This document shows, one piece after another, positions 54,342 through 64,000 of a stretch of 64,000 bases of DNA; position 1 is the stretch's first letter; each line of letters begins with the position of its first letter. The stretch spans positions 1 through 64,000 of the forward strand of contig NZ_JQKO01000014.1 in the NCBI RefSeq assembly GCF_000746085.1, in the 5' to 3' direction. This stretch comes from Methylocapsa aurea. GTDB taxonomy: Bacteria; Pseudomonadota; Alphaproteobacteria; Rhizobiales; Beijerinckiaceae. A model generated the notes under the pieces. It had not been told where the DNA came from and made no database searches. It saw only the letters and a list, made by a program, of their open reading frames with translations. The position numbers were made by a program, and so were the translations under genes.

Positions 54342-54812
54342 TCATCCCCCGGCGGCATAATATCGTCCGCGGAGGCAAGCCAATTGCGCCGGCGTGATCT
54401 TGCGCGAATGAACGCATGAGGCAAAGCAGATTCCGACCTCTCCATCCTTGCGCCAGACGACAAAGGCGTCGGTCAGCCGCTCCGGCGCATCCTCGTAGAG
54501 TCGGATCTTTCCCGGCATGGAAATATTTGCGACGAGCCGAAGCCGCGCGCCCTTCTCAGACCGATCGTAAATTTGACATTCGATCAGAAATGCATTGCGA
54601 GGATCGAGGATCTTGCCTGAACGCAAGCGGGTGCGGCGACGCGGCGTCGATCGCTTATCGTCGGTTGTCCGCGTTTCGATCACGCAATAGGCGACGTCGC
54701 CGCGGCGGCTGACGAGGTCGCGGCAGCCGACCTTGACGGCCTCGAGCAATGGGCCGCGCGTGGTCTTTTGGCGCTGGGCAGGCCGCGGGGGCAAACTCAT
54801 AGGCTGGAACAT
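54342..54812 (-). CDS. PilZ-domain protein (cyclic-di-GMP receptor candidate)
   Basis: About 156 residues. The PilZ signature is visible: an arginine cluster RRRTRLRSGK followed ~22 residues later by DRSEKGARLR, matching RxxxR and (D/N)xSxxG. Such proteins bind cyclic-di-GMP and often control flagellar rotation or polysaccharide synthesis. It is convergent with the flagellar island gene at 53642 (13 bp between the stops). The start is taken at the ATG 54812 (AAGGAA close upstream); 54800 or a TTG at 54851 are alternatives. Confidence 0.82.
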   Translation of the reverse strand: MFQPMSLPPRPAQRQKTTRGPLLEAVKVGCRDLVSRRGDVAYCVIETRTTDDKRSTPRRRTRLRSGKILDPRNAFLIECQIYDRSEKGARLRLVANISMPGKIRLYEDAPERLTDAFVVWRKDGEVGICFASCVHSRKITPAQLACLRGRYYAAGG

Positions 54813-55102
54813 TTCCTTGGCGCGCCCGATTGGCGGCAGGTCAAACGACAATGCTGCAAGACGAGGAGGTCGGGTCTCGTCCGGACGAACCGGTCACGAA
54901 GAGCATAGAGCATTTGATTGCGAACAAAACGATCGATTGGGCGACTTGGTAAACGGGTGTGCGCCTTAAGAGCCTGCCCGAGGCCGTCTTGGATTTCGCG
55001 CGACCAAAGCCCTTTTTATCTTCGCGCTCGCGCGCTTGTTCAAACCGCAAGAGCTCGCAGATTAAATCGACGCCCTCAAAATTGGTTGGGGGAGCTTGCG
55101 AA

Positions 55103-55126
55103 TCCTATATAAACTAAAATATAAGA
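55103..55126 (+). promoter_or_regulatory. Candidate molybdate-responsive operator (Mo-box-like)
   Basis: TCCTATATA-AACTAAAA-TATAAGAA is an imperfect inverted repeat in an AT-rich spot about 140 bp upstream of modA. Alphaproteobacterial ModE boxes have TATA-rich arms at such sites. The match is partial, and modE is not in the window. Confidence 0.3.
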
Positions 55127-55264
55127 ATGCGATCTTCCAGCAGCCTCGGCGGAGGCTCGATCGATCTAGCGACGCGTCCTTCGCGGGTAGGATCGGGCAG
55201 AGCGAAAATCCGCTGCGCGGTTGAAGTCAAAGCCGAAGCGCTGGCGCCAAAGAAGGAGAGTTGC

Positions 55265-56092
55265 ATGATCGAATTTACCCGCCGCCGGCTCCAAGCCCTT
55301 GCTCTAGCCCTTGTCATGGCGGGCGCCGCGCTTCCGCGCCCGGGGCTCGCCGAGCAGACCGCCGCCCCGCCTGCGGCGGCGCCGGCCGCATCAACCGGCA
55401 CGGTCGTCTTCGCCGCCGCCAGCATGAAGAACGCGCTCGACGCCGTCGCGGCGGCTTGGAAGGCGGATACCGGCAAGAGCGCGTCGGCCGTCTATGCGTC
55501 TTCCGCTGTTCTGGCGAAGCAGATCGAGCAGGGCGCCCCCGCCGATATATTCATTTCCGCGGACCTGACCTGGATGGACTATCTCGACAAGGCGAAGCTC
55601 ATCAAGCCCGGCACCCGCCGCAATTTGCTTGGCAACGCTCTCGTTCTCATTCAGCCCGCGGACGCCAGCACGGATCTCAAGATCGCCCCCAACTTCGATC
55701 TCGCGGGCGCGACCGGCGACGGCAAGATCGCGGTTTGCACCATTGCGTCTTGCCCTGGCGGCATCTACGCCAAGCAGGCGCTGGAAAGTCTCGGCGTCTT
55801 CGCCAATGTCGAACCAAAACTCGCCCAAGCGGACAATATCCGCAATGCGCTGACACTTGTCTCGCGGGGAGAAGCAAGGTTCGGCATCGTTTATGCGACC
55901 GACGCCAAGGCCGATCCAAAAGTGAAAGTGGTCGGCATTTTTCCCGAGGCGAGCCATAGCCCTATTGTCTATCCGGTGGCCCTGGTCGCGACGTCGAAAA
56001 ATCCCGACGCGGCCGCGTTCCTCGCTTATTTGTCGTCGCAAGCGGCGACCAAGATCCTGCTCGGGCAAGGCTTTACGATTCTTTCGAAATAG
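55265..56092 (+). CDS. modA: Molybdate ABC transporter, periplasmic binding protein
   Basis: A 275-residue exported protein that captures molybdate (and tungstate). The signal peptide (RRRLQALALALVMAGAALPRPGLA) is followed by an Ala/Pro linker. Then come TVVFAAASMKNALDAVAAAW, YASSAVLAKQIEQGAPADIFISAD and a C-terminal EASHSPIVYPVALV, all hallmark ModA motifs including the Ser residues of the oxyanion pocket. The ATG at 55265 has GGAG 7 nt upstream; the frame is open to 55127 without homology. The neighbours modB and modC complete the transporter. Confidence 0.95.
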   Translation: MIEFTRRRLQALALALVMAGAALPRPGLAEQTAAPPAAAPAASTGTVVFAAASMKNALDAVAAAWKADTGKSASAVYASSAVLAKQIEQGAPADIFISADLTWMDYLDKAKLIKPGTRRNLLGNALVLIQPADASTDLKIAPNFDLAGATGDGKIAVCTIASCPGGIYAKQALESLGVFANVEPKLAQADNIRNALTLVSRGEARFGIVYATDAKADPKVKVVGIFPEASHSPIVYPVALVATSKNPDAAAFLAYLSSQAATKILLGQGFTILSK

Positions 56093-56312
56093 GGCTTCGC
56101 CGCAACGGGCTGAATTCCAAAGCTCCGGCGCCAGTTTTGCTCGGTTCTGGCGGCCGCCGCCGGAACCTGACGCCGGGCTTGGAAAAACGCCGCCAGGCTT
56201 TTACCCCAGGGCGCGGCTACAAGTTTCATTTCGAGCGATCCTTGCGCCGATCAAATGGCCCTATACGCTCATTTGATCGGCAAGCGCTTCAAGGATCTGA
56301 AAGGACGCCGGT

Positions 56313-57032
56313 TTGCTTGACTTTTCGCCCTCCGCTCTGGCTGATTTGTCGCCCGCGGAATGGACGGCGATCTGGCTTTCGTTGCGGATCGCGACCGTTG
56401 CGACCATCGCCAGTCTGCCATTCGGCATTTTCACGGCTTACGCGCTCGCGCGCTGGCGCTTTCCCGGCAAGACGATCGTCAACGGGATCGTTCATCTGCC
56501 CTTGGTCCTGCCTCCCGTCGTCACCGGCTTCATCCTGCTCATCCTGCTCGGCCGAAAGGGCGTCTTCGGCGCCTTCCTCGCTGACATCGGCATTGTTCTG
56601 TCGTTTCGCTGGACTGGGGCCGCGGTCGCCTGCGCGGTGATGGGGTTTCCGCTCATGGTGCGCGCCATGCGGCTGTCCTTCGAAGCGATCGATCGGCGGT
56701 TGGAGCTGGCGGCCGGAACGCTGGGCGCCAGCCGGATCTGGACGTTCTTTCTGGTCAGTTTGCCGCTCGCAATTCCGGGCATTGTCGTCGGCGCGATCCT
56801 CGCCTTCGCCAAGGCGCTTGGGGAGTTCGGCGCAACGATCACTTTCGTCTCGAATATTCCCGGCGAGACGCAGACTATTTCCGCGGCGATCTATACTTAT
56901 ACGCAAGTCCCAGGCGGCGATGAGAGCGCCATGCGTCTGACGGTCGTCGCAATCGCAATCGCGCTTGTTGCGCTCATCGCTTCCGAAATCATCCAGCGGA
57001 TGGCGGAAAAGCGCGTGGCGAGCATCGAATGA
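56313..57032 (+). CDS. modB: Molybdate ABC transporter, permease
   Basis: A 239-residue inner-membrane permease with about five helices. The EAA loop reads LELAAGTLGASRIWTFFLVSLPLAIPGI (positions ~131-158), and the C-terminal region contains LAFAKALGEFGATITFVSNIPGETQT, the ModB signature. The start is TTG at 56313, the first codon of the conserved N-terminus. It overlaps modC by four bases (ATGA). A 220-bp gap to modA contains no clear gene. Confidence 0.94.
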   Translation: MLDFSPSALADLSPAEWTAIWLSLRIATVATIASLPFGIFTAYALARWRFPGKTIVNGIVHLPLVLPPVVTGFILLILLGRKGVFGAFLADIGIVLSFRWTGAAVACAVMGFPLMVRAMRLSFEAIDRRLELAAGTLGASRIWTFFLVSLPLAIPGIVVGAILAFAKALGEFGATITFVSNIPGETQTISAAIYTYTQVPGGDESAMRLTVVAIAIALVALIASEIIQRMAEKRVASIE

Positions 57033-58126
57033 TCGAGGTTGACGTCAGGCTTACCCTTGGGGTTTTCACCCTCGACGTGGCGTTCGAAAATGGCCAGGGC
57101 GTCACGGCGCTGTTTGGCCAATCGGGGTCGGGCAAATCGCTGACTCTCGGTCTCATCGCGGGTTTGATGCGGCCGGATCAAGGTTATATCAAGCTTGATG
57201 GCGAGGCTCTTGTCGATGTCGCGCAAGGCGTTTTTGTTCGCATGCACCGCCGCCGCATCGGACTTGTTTTTCAGGACTCGAACCTTTTTCCGCATCTCAG
57301 CGTGAGGCAAAATCTACTGTTTGGGCGCTGGTTCGCGCCGCGCGGCGACCGTGAGATTGATTTTGACGCGGTGATCGAGACCTTGGGAATCGGAAAGCTG
57401 CTTTCGCGCCCTCCGGCGCGCTTGTCGGGAGGCGAAAGGCAGAGGGTCGCAATCGGGCGGGCGCTTCTGTCCTCTCCGAAACTTCTTCTGTTTGACGAGC
57501 CGCTGGCGGCGCTCGACATGGAGCGCAAACTCGAGATCTTGCCCCTGATCGAGCGGTTGCGCGACGAATTCAAGGTGCCGATGGTCTATGTCTCACATGC
57601 GATCGAGGAGGTCGTCCGGCTCGCCGCCTGCATCGTCGTGATCGAAGCCGGTCGGGTCAAAGCCATCGGCAGCCCCGGCGAGGTCTTTGGCGCGATGGCG
57701 ACCCAGAGCGCGGAGGATCGGTTCGACCGCTCTTCGGTCTTGACGATGAAAGTCTGCGGCGCCAACGCCGCCTATGGCCTGACCGAACTGAAGCATCCTT
57801 CCGGGACGGTTTGGCTCGCCGGTCCGGCGGGTCCAATCGGAGGCGAAGCGCGGATTATCATCAACGCGACCAATGTCGTCCTTTCGCTTCAGCCGCCGCA
57901 TAATCTCAGCGTCCGCAGCGTCCTATCGGGAAGCGTCGAAGCCGTTGAGACGAGCGGTCCGCTCGCGACAGTCGAGATCGCGCTCAAAGGGGAGGGGCAT
58001 CTATTCGCCATGGCGACCAGGCACGCTCTCGATGAACTCGGCCTCGAGCGCGGCTCTCCAGTCTTCGCCCTGATCAAGACCTCGGCTCTCGACGAGCGAA
58101 AAATGGGCGCAGTGACCCGGCTTTAG
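57029..58126 (+). CDS. modC: Molybdate ABC transporter, ATP-binding protein
   Basis: A 365-residue ATPase. Walker A GQSGSGKS (about 32-39), the Q-loop in LVFQDSNLFPHLSV, the signature LSGGERQRVAIGRALL and Walker B LLLFDEPLAALD are all intact. The C-terminal ~100 residues form a TOBE domain (VRSVLSGSVEAVETSGPLATVEI) that binds molybdate. Its TAG stop is in CTTTAGAGAATGATCC, another stop codon at a repeat-like border. Confidence 0.95.
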   Translation: MIEVDVRLTLGVFTLDVAFENGQGVTALFGQSGSGKSLTLGLIAGLMRPDQGYIKLDGEALVDVAQGVFVRMHRRRIGLVFQDSNLFPHLSVRQNLLFGRWFAPRGDREIDFDAVIETLGIGKLLSRPPARLSGGERQRVAIGRALLSSPKLLLFDEPLAALDMERKLEILPLIERLRDEFKVPMVYVSHAIEEVVRLAACIVVIEAGRVKAIGSPGEVFGAMATQSAEDRFDRSSVLTMKVCGANAAYGLTELKHPSGTVWLAGPAGPIGGEARIIINATNVVLSLQPPHNLSVRSVLSGSVEAVETSGPLATVEIALKGEGHLFAMATRHALDELGLERGSPVFALIKTSALDERKMGAVTRL

Positions 58127-58171
58127 AGAATGATCCAAAACGCACGGTCGTCTTGAAGACCTCACGCTCTT

Positions 58172-58225
58172 GAGCATGTTCTTATGAGACATCGGATATA
58201 TCCGATGCCTCATAAGAACATGCTC
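58172..58225. repeat. 54-bp near-perfect palindrome
   Basis: Outer arms GAGCATGTTCTTATGAG and CTCATAAGAACATGCTC pair over 17 bp without mismatch; inside, CATCGGATA and TATCCGATG form another perfect palindrome, with one A-C mismatch between the two. It lies between convergent modC and the exported protein at 58288 and could form a cruciform or a bidirectional terminator. Confidence 0.9.
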
Positions 58226-58241
58226 CAACTCATTGAATTTC

Positions 58242-58291
58242 AGCGATTCCTTTTCTATCAGATGAATCCATCTGATCGGAAAACGCTCTAG
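58242..58291. repeat. Hairpin repeat, family C copy 3
   Basis: AGCGATTCC...ATCAGATG-AATC-CATCTGAT...CGCTCTAG, an 8-bp perfect stem with 4-nt loop (58257-58276). The right end overlaps the last codon of the next gene on the minus strand and supplies its TAG stop. Confidence 0.85.
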
Positions 58292-59217
58292 TTGGGCGGG
58301 GGCTCGGCGGCAGCCGCTGGCGCCGGCCGAGGCTTCTTTTTCATCGCGGCCCTGAGGGGCTTTTCTCCGTCGTCACCTTTGGCTTTGGCGTCGAACTCGG
58401 CCCGCAGGGCGAACACGCGCGCCTGGGTCATGCGCAGCGCGCAAAATCCATGCGCCTCCTCGCGCAAATAATTGCGGCACATGACTTCACGCGCCGATGA
58501 AAACCCGGCCTGTTCCCCGGCAATCCTTTTGATTGCGGCCTTGTCTTTGCCGGCGCTTGCGGCCAGAGCGTGATAATTGGCGCGCATGCTGGTCTCGGCG
58601 CGGCCGCGTTCGCGCTCCATTTGCTTGATCTGTGCTGGATCGATGGCGTTGCCGGCGGGGCCCCAAAGTCCAGTCGGATCGACCCGGCAATCGGCCGCCG
58701 CAAAGTCGCAGGCCCCTTCGGCGCGCATGACGAGCACGGCGCCTTCCAGAACATCGAGCGAAAACGGGCAGGCTTCGATGGCGACGTCGTAACGCGCGAC
58801 GCCATTGGGCCGGCCGCTGAATTTAGCGTCGATCGGCGCGTCCGCGACGACATCGACGCGGCATTGCTCGCCGGGATGCGAAATTGCCTCTCCCAGCAGC
58901 GACAATCGGGTGACCTCTAGGCCTTTGCTAGAGGGCATTTGAAAGGCGATGCTGCCGGCGGACCCGTTTTGCGAAAGATCGCGCCCAAGGATGGCGGCTT
59001 CGTCCGGCCGCTTCTCCGCGACGGGTTTGGGCTTGGCGGGCGCCGGCGCCGGCTGACTGGAGTTTCCCGGTTCGGCGCCCGCAGGGGGCGCCGCCTGAAG
59101 GGCGCCCGGCAACATGAGCTGCGCGCGCGCGGAGGTTTCGCAAAAAAAACCGGCCAGAACCGCCGCGACAAGCGTAGTCAATGGAAAATACTTCAAACGC
59201 GCGCTTATTTTAGTCAT
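58288..59217 (-). CDS. Exported protein of unknown function, Pro/Ala-rich at both ends
   Basis: A 309-residue protein. The signal peptide (FPLTTLVAAVLAGFFCETSARA) is followed by a Pro-rich linker (PAPAPAKPKPVAEKRPDE). The mature domain contains six cysteines that may pair, for example EQCRVDV, EACPFSL, EGACDF, AADCRV, MCRNYL and FCALRM. It is predicted to be alpha/beta. The C-terminus returns to a KKKPRPAPAAAAEPPPN tail. I do not recognise the family. The gene is divergent from dnaK, and its stop codon is contributed by repeat C copy 3. Confidence 0.75.
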   Translation of the reverse strand: MTKISARLKYFPLTTLVAAVLAGFFCETSARAQLMLPGALQAAPPAGAEPGNSSQPAPAPAKPKPVAEKRPDEAAILGRDLSQNGSAGSIAFQMPSSKGLEVTRLSLLGEAISHPGEQCRVDVVADAPIDAKFSGRPNGVARYDVAIEACPFSLDVLEGAVLVMRAEGACDFAAADCRVDPTGLWGPAGNAIDPAQIKQMERERGRAETSMRANYHALAASAGKDKAAIKRIAGEQAGFSSAREVMCRNYLREEAHGFCALRMTQARVFALRAEFDAKAKGDDGEKPLRAAMKKKPRPAPAAAAEPPPN

Positions 59218-59322
59218 TTGTCTTGACGCTATACCGGGCCGCTTGAGGAAGTTTTAGAAAATCATTGCGCTTGCGGGAGCGAAGGTGGCACGAATCGGGC
59301 GGCGGCGCCAATCCTGGCGTCG

Positions 59323-59344
59323 CTCGGGCGGGCGTCCGCCCGAG
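59323..59344. other. Perfect GC-rich inverted repeat upstream of the dnaK promoter
   Basis: CTCGGGCGG-GCGT-CCGCCCGAG is a 9-bp stem with a 4-nt loop, just 8 bp before the heat-shock -35 element. A second hairpin (GGGCGGA...TCCGCCC, 59434-59453) sits in the dnaK leader and shares the CGTCCGCCC sequence. CIRCE-type operators are different, so its role is unknown. Confidence 0.6.
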
Positions 59345-59351
59345 GCTGCGT

Positions 59352-59382
59352 CTTGCGCCTCTCGTTCCTCCTCTTATATACG
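59352..59382 (+). promoter_or_regulatory. Alphaproteobacterial heat-shock (RpoH) promoter of dnaK
   Basis: CTTG (59352-59355), 17 nt, then CTTATATACG (59373-59382) match the alphaproteobacterial heat-shock consensus CTTG-N17/18-CYTATNTNNG at every specified position. It lies about 130 bp upstream of the dnaK ATG. Confidence 0.78.
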
Positions 59383-59510
59383 GGCCATCTTGCGCTCGTG
59401 CGCGGCGATGCCAATTTGAAATAGTCGGGGACCGGGCGGAAATCCGTCCGCCCATTTGCCGGATCGCTTCGGGGTCCGGTGGTCTTGCGGATTGAAAAGG
59501 AAGATTGATC

Positions 59511-61418
<1,908 letters not shown>

Positions 61419-61850
61419 ATTCAACAGAGGCGCATTTTCGACGGCGGACAGTGCTTGCGCTGCCGCCGGAAATGCGGCTCGATACAGGCTCAATATGGCA
61501 GGCCAGCGCCGCCGACGCTCCCGGAGCGAGTTCCGGTGCGGCCATTGCGATCGCGTGGGGGCGATGAAAAGACCCGCGTAACCTTGTTGGAGCGGAGTTG
61601 CTCAAACTTTTCTGTTTTGGCCTGGGCTTTCTCTATCAAACGATTTCATTTGATAGAGAAACGCACTAAAGGCTGAGCATAATTATTGAGCGCGGTGGCG
61701 CGCGAAGGGCAGCATGCATCTTGCATGTTGCGCTTGCATTTTTAACGGCGCATGCAACTTTGAGGTCGCGGCGGCGCCAAAAGGCATGGGGGCGTCAAGC
61801 TGCGCGACCGATGCGAGGCGCTGGGCGTATGGACTGGAACGCGAAGCACG
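61419..61850. other. dnaK-dnaJ intergenic region
   Basis: A 432-bp spacer with no supported gene. It contains a hairpin of family C (61631-61658) and GC-rich sequence before it. A 28-codon frame at 61495 encoding CGHC is too short to support. The length of the spacer suggests dnaJ has additional control. Confidence 0.5.
61626..61673. repeat. Hairpin repeat, family C copy 4
   Basis: CTCTATCAAA (61631-61640) pairs with TTTGATAGAG (61649-61658) around an 8-nt loop, a 10-bp perfect stem. The right border ACGCACTAAAGG resembles the GCTCTAAGG border of other copies. It may terminate dnaK transcription. Confidence 0.75.
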
Positions 61851-62978
61851 ATGAGCAAACGCGATTTTTACGAAATCCTGGGCGTCTCCAAGACATGCAC
61901 GGACGCCGAAATGAAAATGGCTTTCCGCAAAGCGGCGATGGATTGTCATCCTGATCGCAATCCCGACAATGCGGATGCCGAAATTCAGTTCAAGGAATTG
62001 AACGAAGCCTACCAAACCCTCTCGGATGCGCAGAAACGGGCGACCTATGATCGCTACGGTCACGCAGCCTTCGAACATGGCGGCGGATTTGGCGGCGGAG
62101 GCGATGGTTTCGCCGCGTCGATGGCGGATATTTTCGACGATCTTTTCGGCGATGTGATGGGGCGGCGCGGCGGCGGCCGCACGGGACCCGCGCGCGGGTC
62201 CGATCTGCGCTATAATTTGGAAATTACGCTCGAGGAGGCATTCCACGGCAAGACCGCGTCGCTGACCCTGCCAACCTCGGTTGGCTGCGAGGTCTGCTCT
62301 GGCACCGGCGCGAAGCCTGGCGCGAAGCCGCGGCTTTGCCCTACCTGCGGCGGCCAGGGACGCGTGCGGGCGCAGCAGGGATTCTTTGCGATCGAGCGGA
62401 CCTGTCCCCATTGCCATGGGCGCGGCGAAATCATCGACGATCCGTGCCCGCCTTGCGGCGGATCAGGCCGCGTCACCCGCGAGCGCAGCCTGTCGGTCAA
62501 CATTCCGCCAGGGGTCGAGGATGGCACCCGCATTCGTCTCGCTGGCGAGGGGGAGGCCGGAGCCAAGGGCGGTCCGGCGGGAGACCTCTATATTTTTGTC
62601 TCGACGAAGCCGCATCCCTTTTTCCAGCGCGATGGCGCCGACCTCTTTTGCCGGATTCCGATCTCGATGGTGCAGGCGACGCTTGGCGGCGAGGTCAGCG
62701 TGCATACGATCGACGGCCGTGGCGAGGCCAAGGTCAAAATTCCGGAAGGAACCCAGTCCGGCAAGCAGTTCAAGCTGAAGAATCGGGGCATGCCGGTGCT
62801 GCGCTCGCGCGATGTGGGCGATCTTTACATCCAGGCGACGGTCGAAACGCCGCAAAATCTGACCAAGCGCCAGCGCGAATTGCTTGCTGAGTTCGAGGCG
62901 GAATCCTCGCAAAAGACGCATCCGGAGTCGCATGGTTTCTTCGCCAAGATGAAGGACTTTTTCGTCAGCGGCGAGTGA
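61851..62978 (+). CDS. dnaJ: Co-chaperone DnaJ (Hsp40)
   Basis: A 375-residue type I Hsp40. The J domain carries HPD in [21 protein letters not shown] Gly-rich region ([12 protein letters not shown]) is followed by four zinc-finger repeats CxxCxGx[25 protein letters not shown] and CPPCGGSG. The C-terminal client-binding domain follows. It stimulates the DnaK ATPase. The start is ATG at 61851. Confidence 0.97.
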   Translation: MSKRDFYEILGVSKTCTDAEMKMAFRKAAMDCHPDRNPDNADAEIQFKELNEAYQTLSDAQKRATYDRYGHAAFEHGGGFGGGGDGFAASMADIFDDLFGDVMGRRGGGRTGPARGSDLRYNLEITLEEAFHGKTASLTLPTSVGCEVCSGTGAKPGAKPRLCPTCGGQGRVRAQQGFFAIERTCPHCHGRGEIIDDPCPPCGGSGRVTRERSLSVNIPPGVEDGTRIRLAGEGEAGAKGGPAGDLYIFVSTKPHPFFQRDGADLFCRIPISMVQATLGGEVSVHTIDGRGEAKVKIPEGTQSGKQFKLKNRGMPVLRSRDVGDLYIQATVETPQNLTKRQRELLAEFEAESSQKTHPESHGFFAKMKDFFVSGE

Positions 62979-63247
62979 ATGCCGGATTGCCAACGGATGG
63001 GCAATCTCGGTGGGCCAGGCTGTCTTGCCGCTCCGCTCGCGTCGGCGCGCCTGGCTTTCGACCGGATGGCCTTAGTCCTCGATTTGAGGCGATTTTTCCC
63101 CGATCGCAGAGGCGCCCACGCGATCGGGACGGGCTCCAATGTCAGCCCGGCGCTATTTTTTATTACAGTTCCTTGACGGTGCGCTCGTAGTCGCTATTTT
63201 GCGCCAACAAAGTGTCTCCCAATCGCCTGAAGCGAGGACATCCCCTT

Positions 63248-64000
63248 TTGCTCAGCCAATCCTCGCGTCCGAACCATCGCGGCCCAGCAAAGCCCAATAT
63301 CCCGATTGAGGCGCGTCTTGCCGACGAAGCGCGCTTTTTCAGATCCTGGCTCGACAATCCGATGATCGCGGGAGCGGTCTCCCCCTCTGGACGCTTTCTG
63401 GCGCGAATGATGGCGCGCTATGTCGATCCGCTCGGCGTGGGTCCGATCGTCGAGCTGGGGCCTGGAACGGGGGCGATCACCGAGGCGCTCCTGGAGCGCG
63501 GCGTAGCGCCAGAGCGGCTCGTTCTTGTCGAATTCGATCCCGGATTCTGCAAGCTTCTCAAGCGGCGTTTTCCTGGAGTGCGCGTCGTTCAGGGCGACGC
63601 CTATCATTTGACCTCGACCCTGGCCAATCAGCTCGAGGCGCCGCCCGCCGCCATCGTCTCAAGTCTTCCCCTTTTGATGAAGCCCGAAATGCAAAGGCTC
63701 GCGCTTCTCGCCGACGCCTTCGCTTTCATGGCGCCAGATGCCTGTTTCATTCAATTTACCTATGGTCCGGTCTCGCCCATGCCGCGCTCTCACGCAGCGG
63801 GGCTAGGCTTTAAGACCGAAGCCTCTCCGCCGGTGTGGTTGAACCTGCCGCCTGCGCGGGTCTGGATCTATCGGCGTCATGGCGACGATGCCGGCGTCCC
63901 GCAGCAAAAATCATCGCGGCCAGCGCAAGAGTTTTTTGACAGGGTCAGAGTCGGCGCCGAAAAGATGCAGGTGAGCTTGAAAAAGGAGATCGAGGGCGCA
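63248..64000 (+). CDS. pmtA: Phospholipid N-methyltransferase-like protein (PmtA type), cut by window end
   Basis: A SAM-dependent methyltransferase reading frame, open to the last base. After ARFFRSWLDNPMIAGAVSPSG it has the SAM motif VELGPGTGAITEALL and LVEFDPGFCKLLKRRFPGV, then VSSLPLLMKPEMQRLAL, the pattern of rhizobial PmtA enzymes that methylate phosphatidylethanolamine on the way to phosphatidylcholine, relatives of rRNA adenine dimethylases. A TTG at 63248 (GAGG ten bases upstream) or a GTG at 63212 can start it; a stop at 63188-63190 bounds the frame. At least 251 residues are visible, more than the usual ~200, so it has a C-terminal extension. Confidence 0.75.
   Translation, partial: MLSQSSRPNHRGPAKPNIPIEARLADEARFFRSWLDNPMIAGAVSPSGRFLARMMARYVDPLGVGPIVELGPGTGAITEALLERGVAPERLVLVEFDPGFCKLLKRRFPGVRVVQGDAYHLTSTLANQLEAPPAAIVSSLPLLMKPEMQRLALLADAFAFMAPDACFIQFTYGPVSPMPRSHAAGLGFKTEASPPVWLNLPPARVWIYRRHGDDAGVPQQKSSRPAQEFFDRVRVGAEKMQVSLKKEIEGA

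Noticed and set aside
61495-61581. 28-codon frame encoding CGHC between dnaK and dnaJ
   Set aside because: Too short, no ribosome binding site, no neighbours supporting it.

Overview
This 64 kb window is a GC-rich alphaproteobacterial chromosome segment of the order Rhizobiales (Hyphomicrobiales), most likely from a methanotroph of the Methylocystaceae/Beijerinckiaceae. Two things point there. The flagellar gene order and the accessory set motE, motC, ftcR, flaF and flbT are rhizobial, and a complete but solitary pmoC (membrane methane/ammonia monooxygenase subunit C) sits at 25263-26060 with both of its metal-ligand sets intact. No pmoA, pmoB or other methane-oxidation gene is in the window.

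Layout. 1-4.1 kb: C-terminal scrap of an IS1182-like transposase, recQ, and a translationally coupled gamma-glutamyltransferase. 4.2-8.8 kb: flagellar block I (motA, fliM, fliN, fliG, flhB). 9.4-13.1 kb: a soluble globin-coupled chemoreceptor and a two-domain family 2 glycosyltransferase, both on the minus strand. 13.5-25 kb: housekeeping and metabolic genes (tRNA-Gln, usg, radC, map, hom, tRNA-Glu, a cytochrome P450, thpR, gluQ, a LysR regulator) mixed with small unknowns and dispersed repeats. 25.3-26.1 kb: solitary pmoC. 26.7-54.3 kb: flagellar block II, all on the plus strand: flgB-flgC-fliE-flgG-flgA-flgI-motE-flgH-fliL-fliP, flagellin, fliF-fliH-motB-motC-fliK-lytic transglycosylase, ftcR, flgE-flgK-flgL-flaF-flbT-flgD-fliQ-flhA-fliR, a FliJ-like protein, flgJ-like, flgN-like and three little-characterised genes. 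A minus-strand PilZ protein follows. 55-58.1 kb: modABC molybdate uptake. 58.3-64 kb: an exported unknown, dnaK and dnaJ, and a phospholipid N-methyltransferase-like gene cut by the window end.

The two flagellar blocks together encode most of the basal body, export gate, hook, filament and stator. They lack fliI (export ATPase) and flgF, which must lie elsewhere if the flagellum works. Many neighbours overlap by 1-4 bases (ATGA, GTGA, TTGA or TGATG junctions), which indicates translational coupling. The single flagellin has a structured leader that can pair with its own Shine-Dalgarno sequence, and flbT, a known post-transcriptional flagellin regulator in this group, lies 13 kb downstream.

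The most distinctive non-coding content is a set of short palindromic repeats in the intergenic spaces: three 106-bp copies of one family plus several smaller families. Their CTAG/TTAG ends repeatedly supply the TAG stop codon of a neighbouring gene. I found no CRISPR array, prophage or obviously new multi-gene system. The best candidates for novelty are the solitary pmoC, the flagellin leader, the repeat/stop-codon relationship and the uncharacterised genes at the end of the flagellar island.
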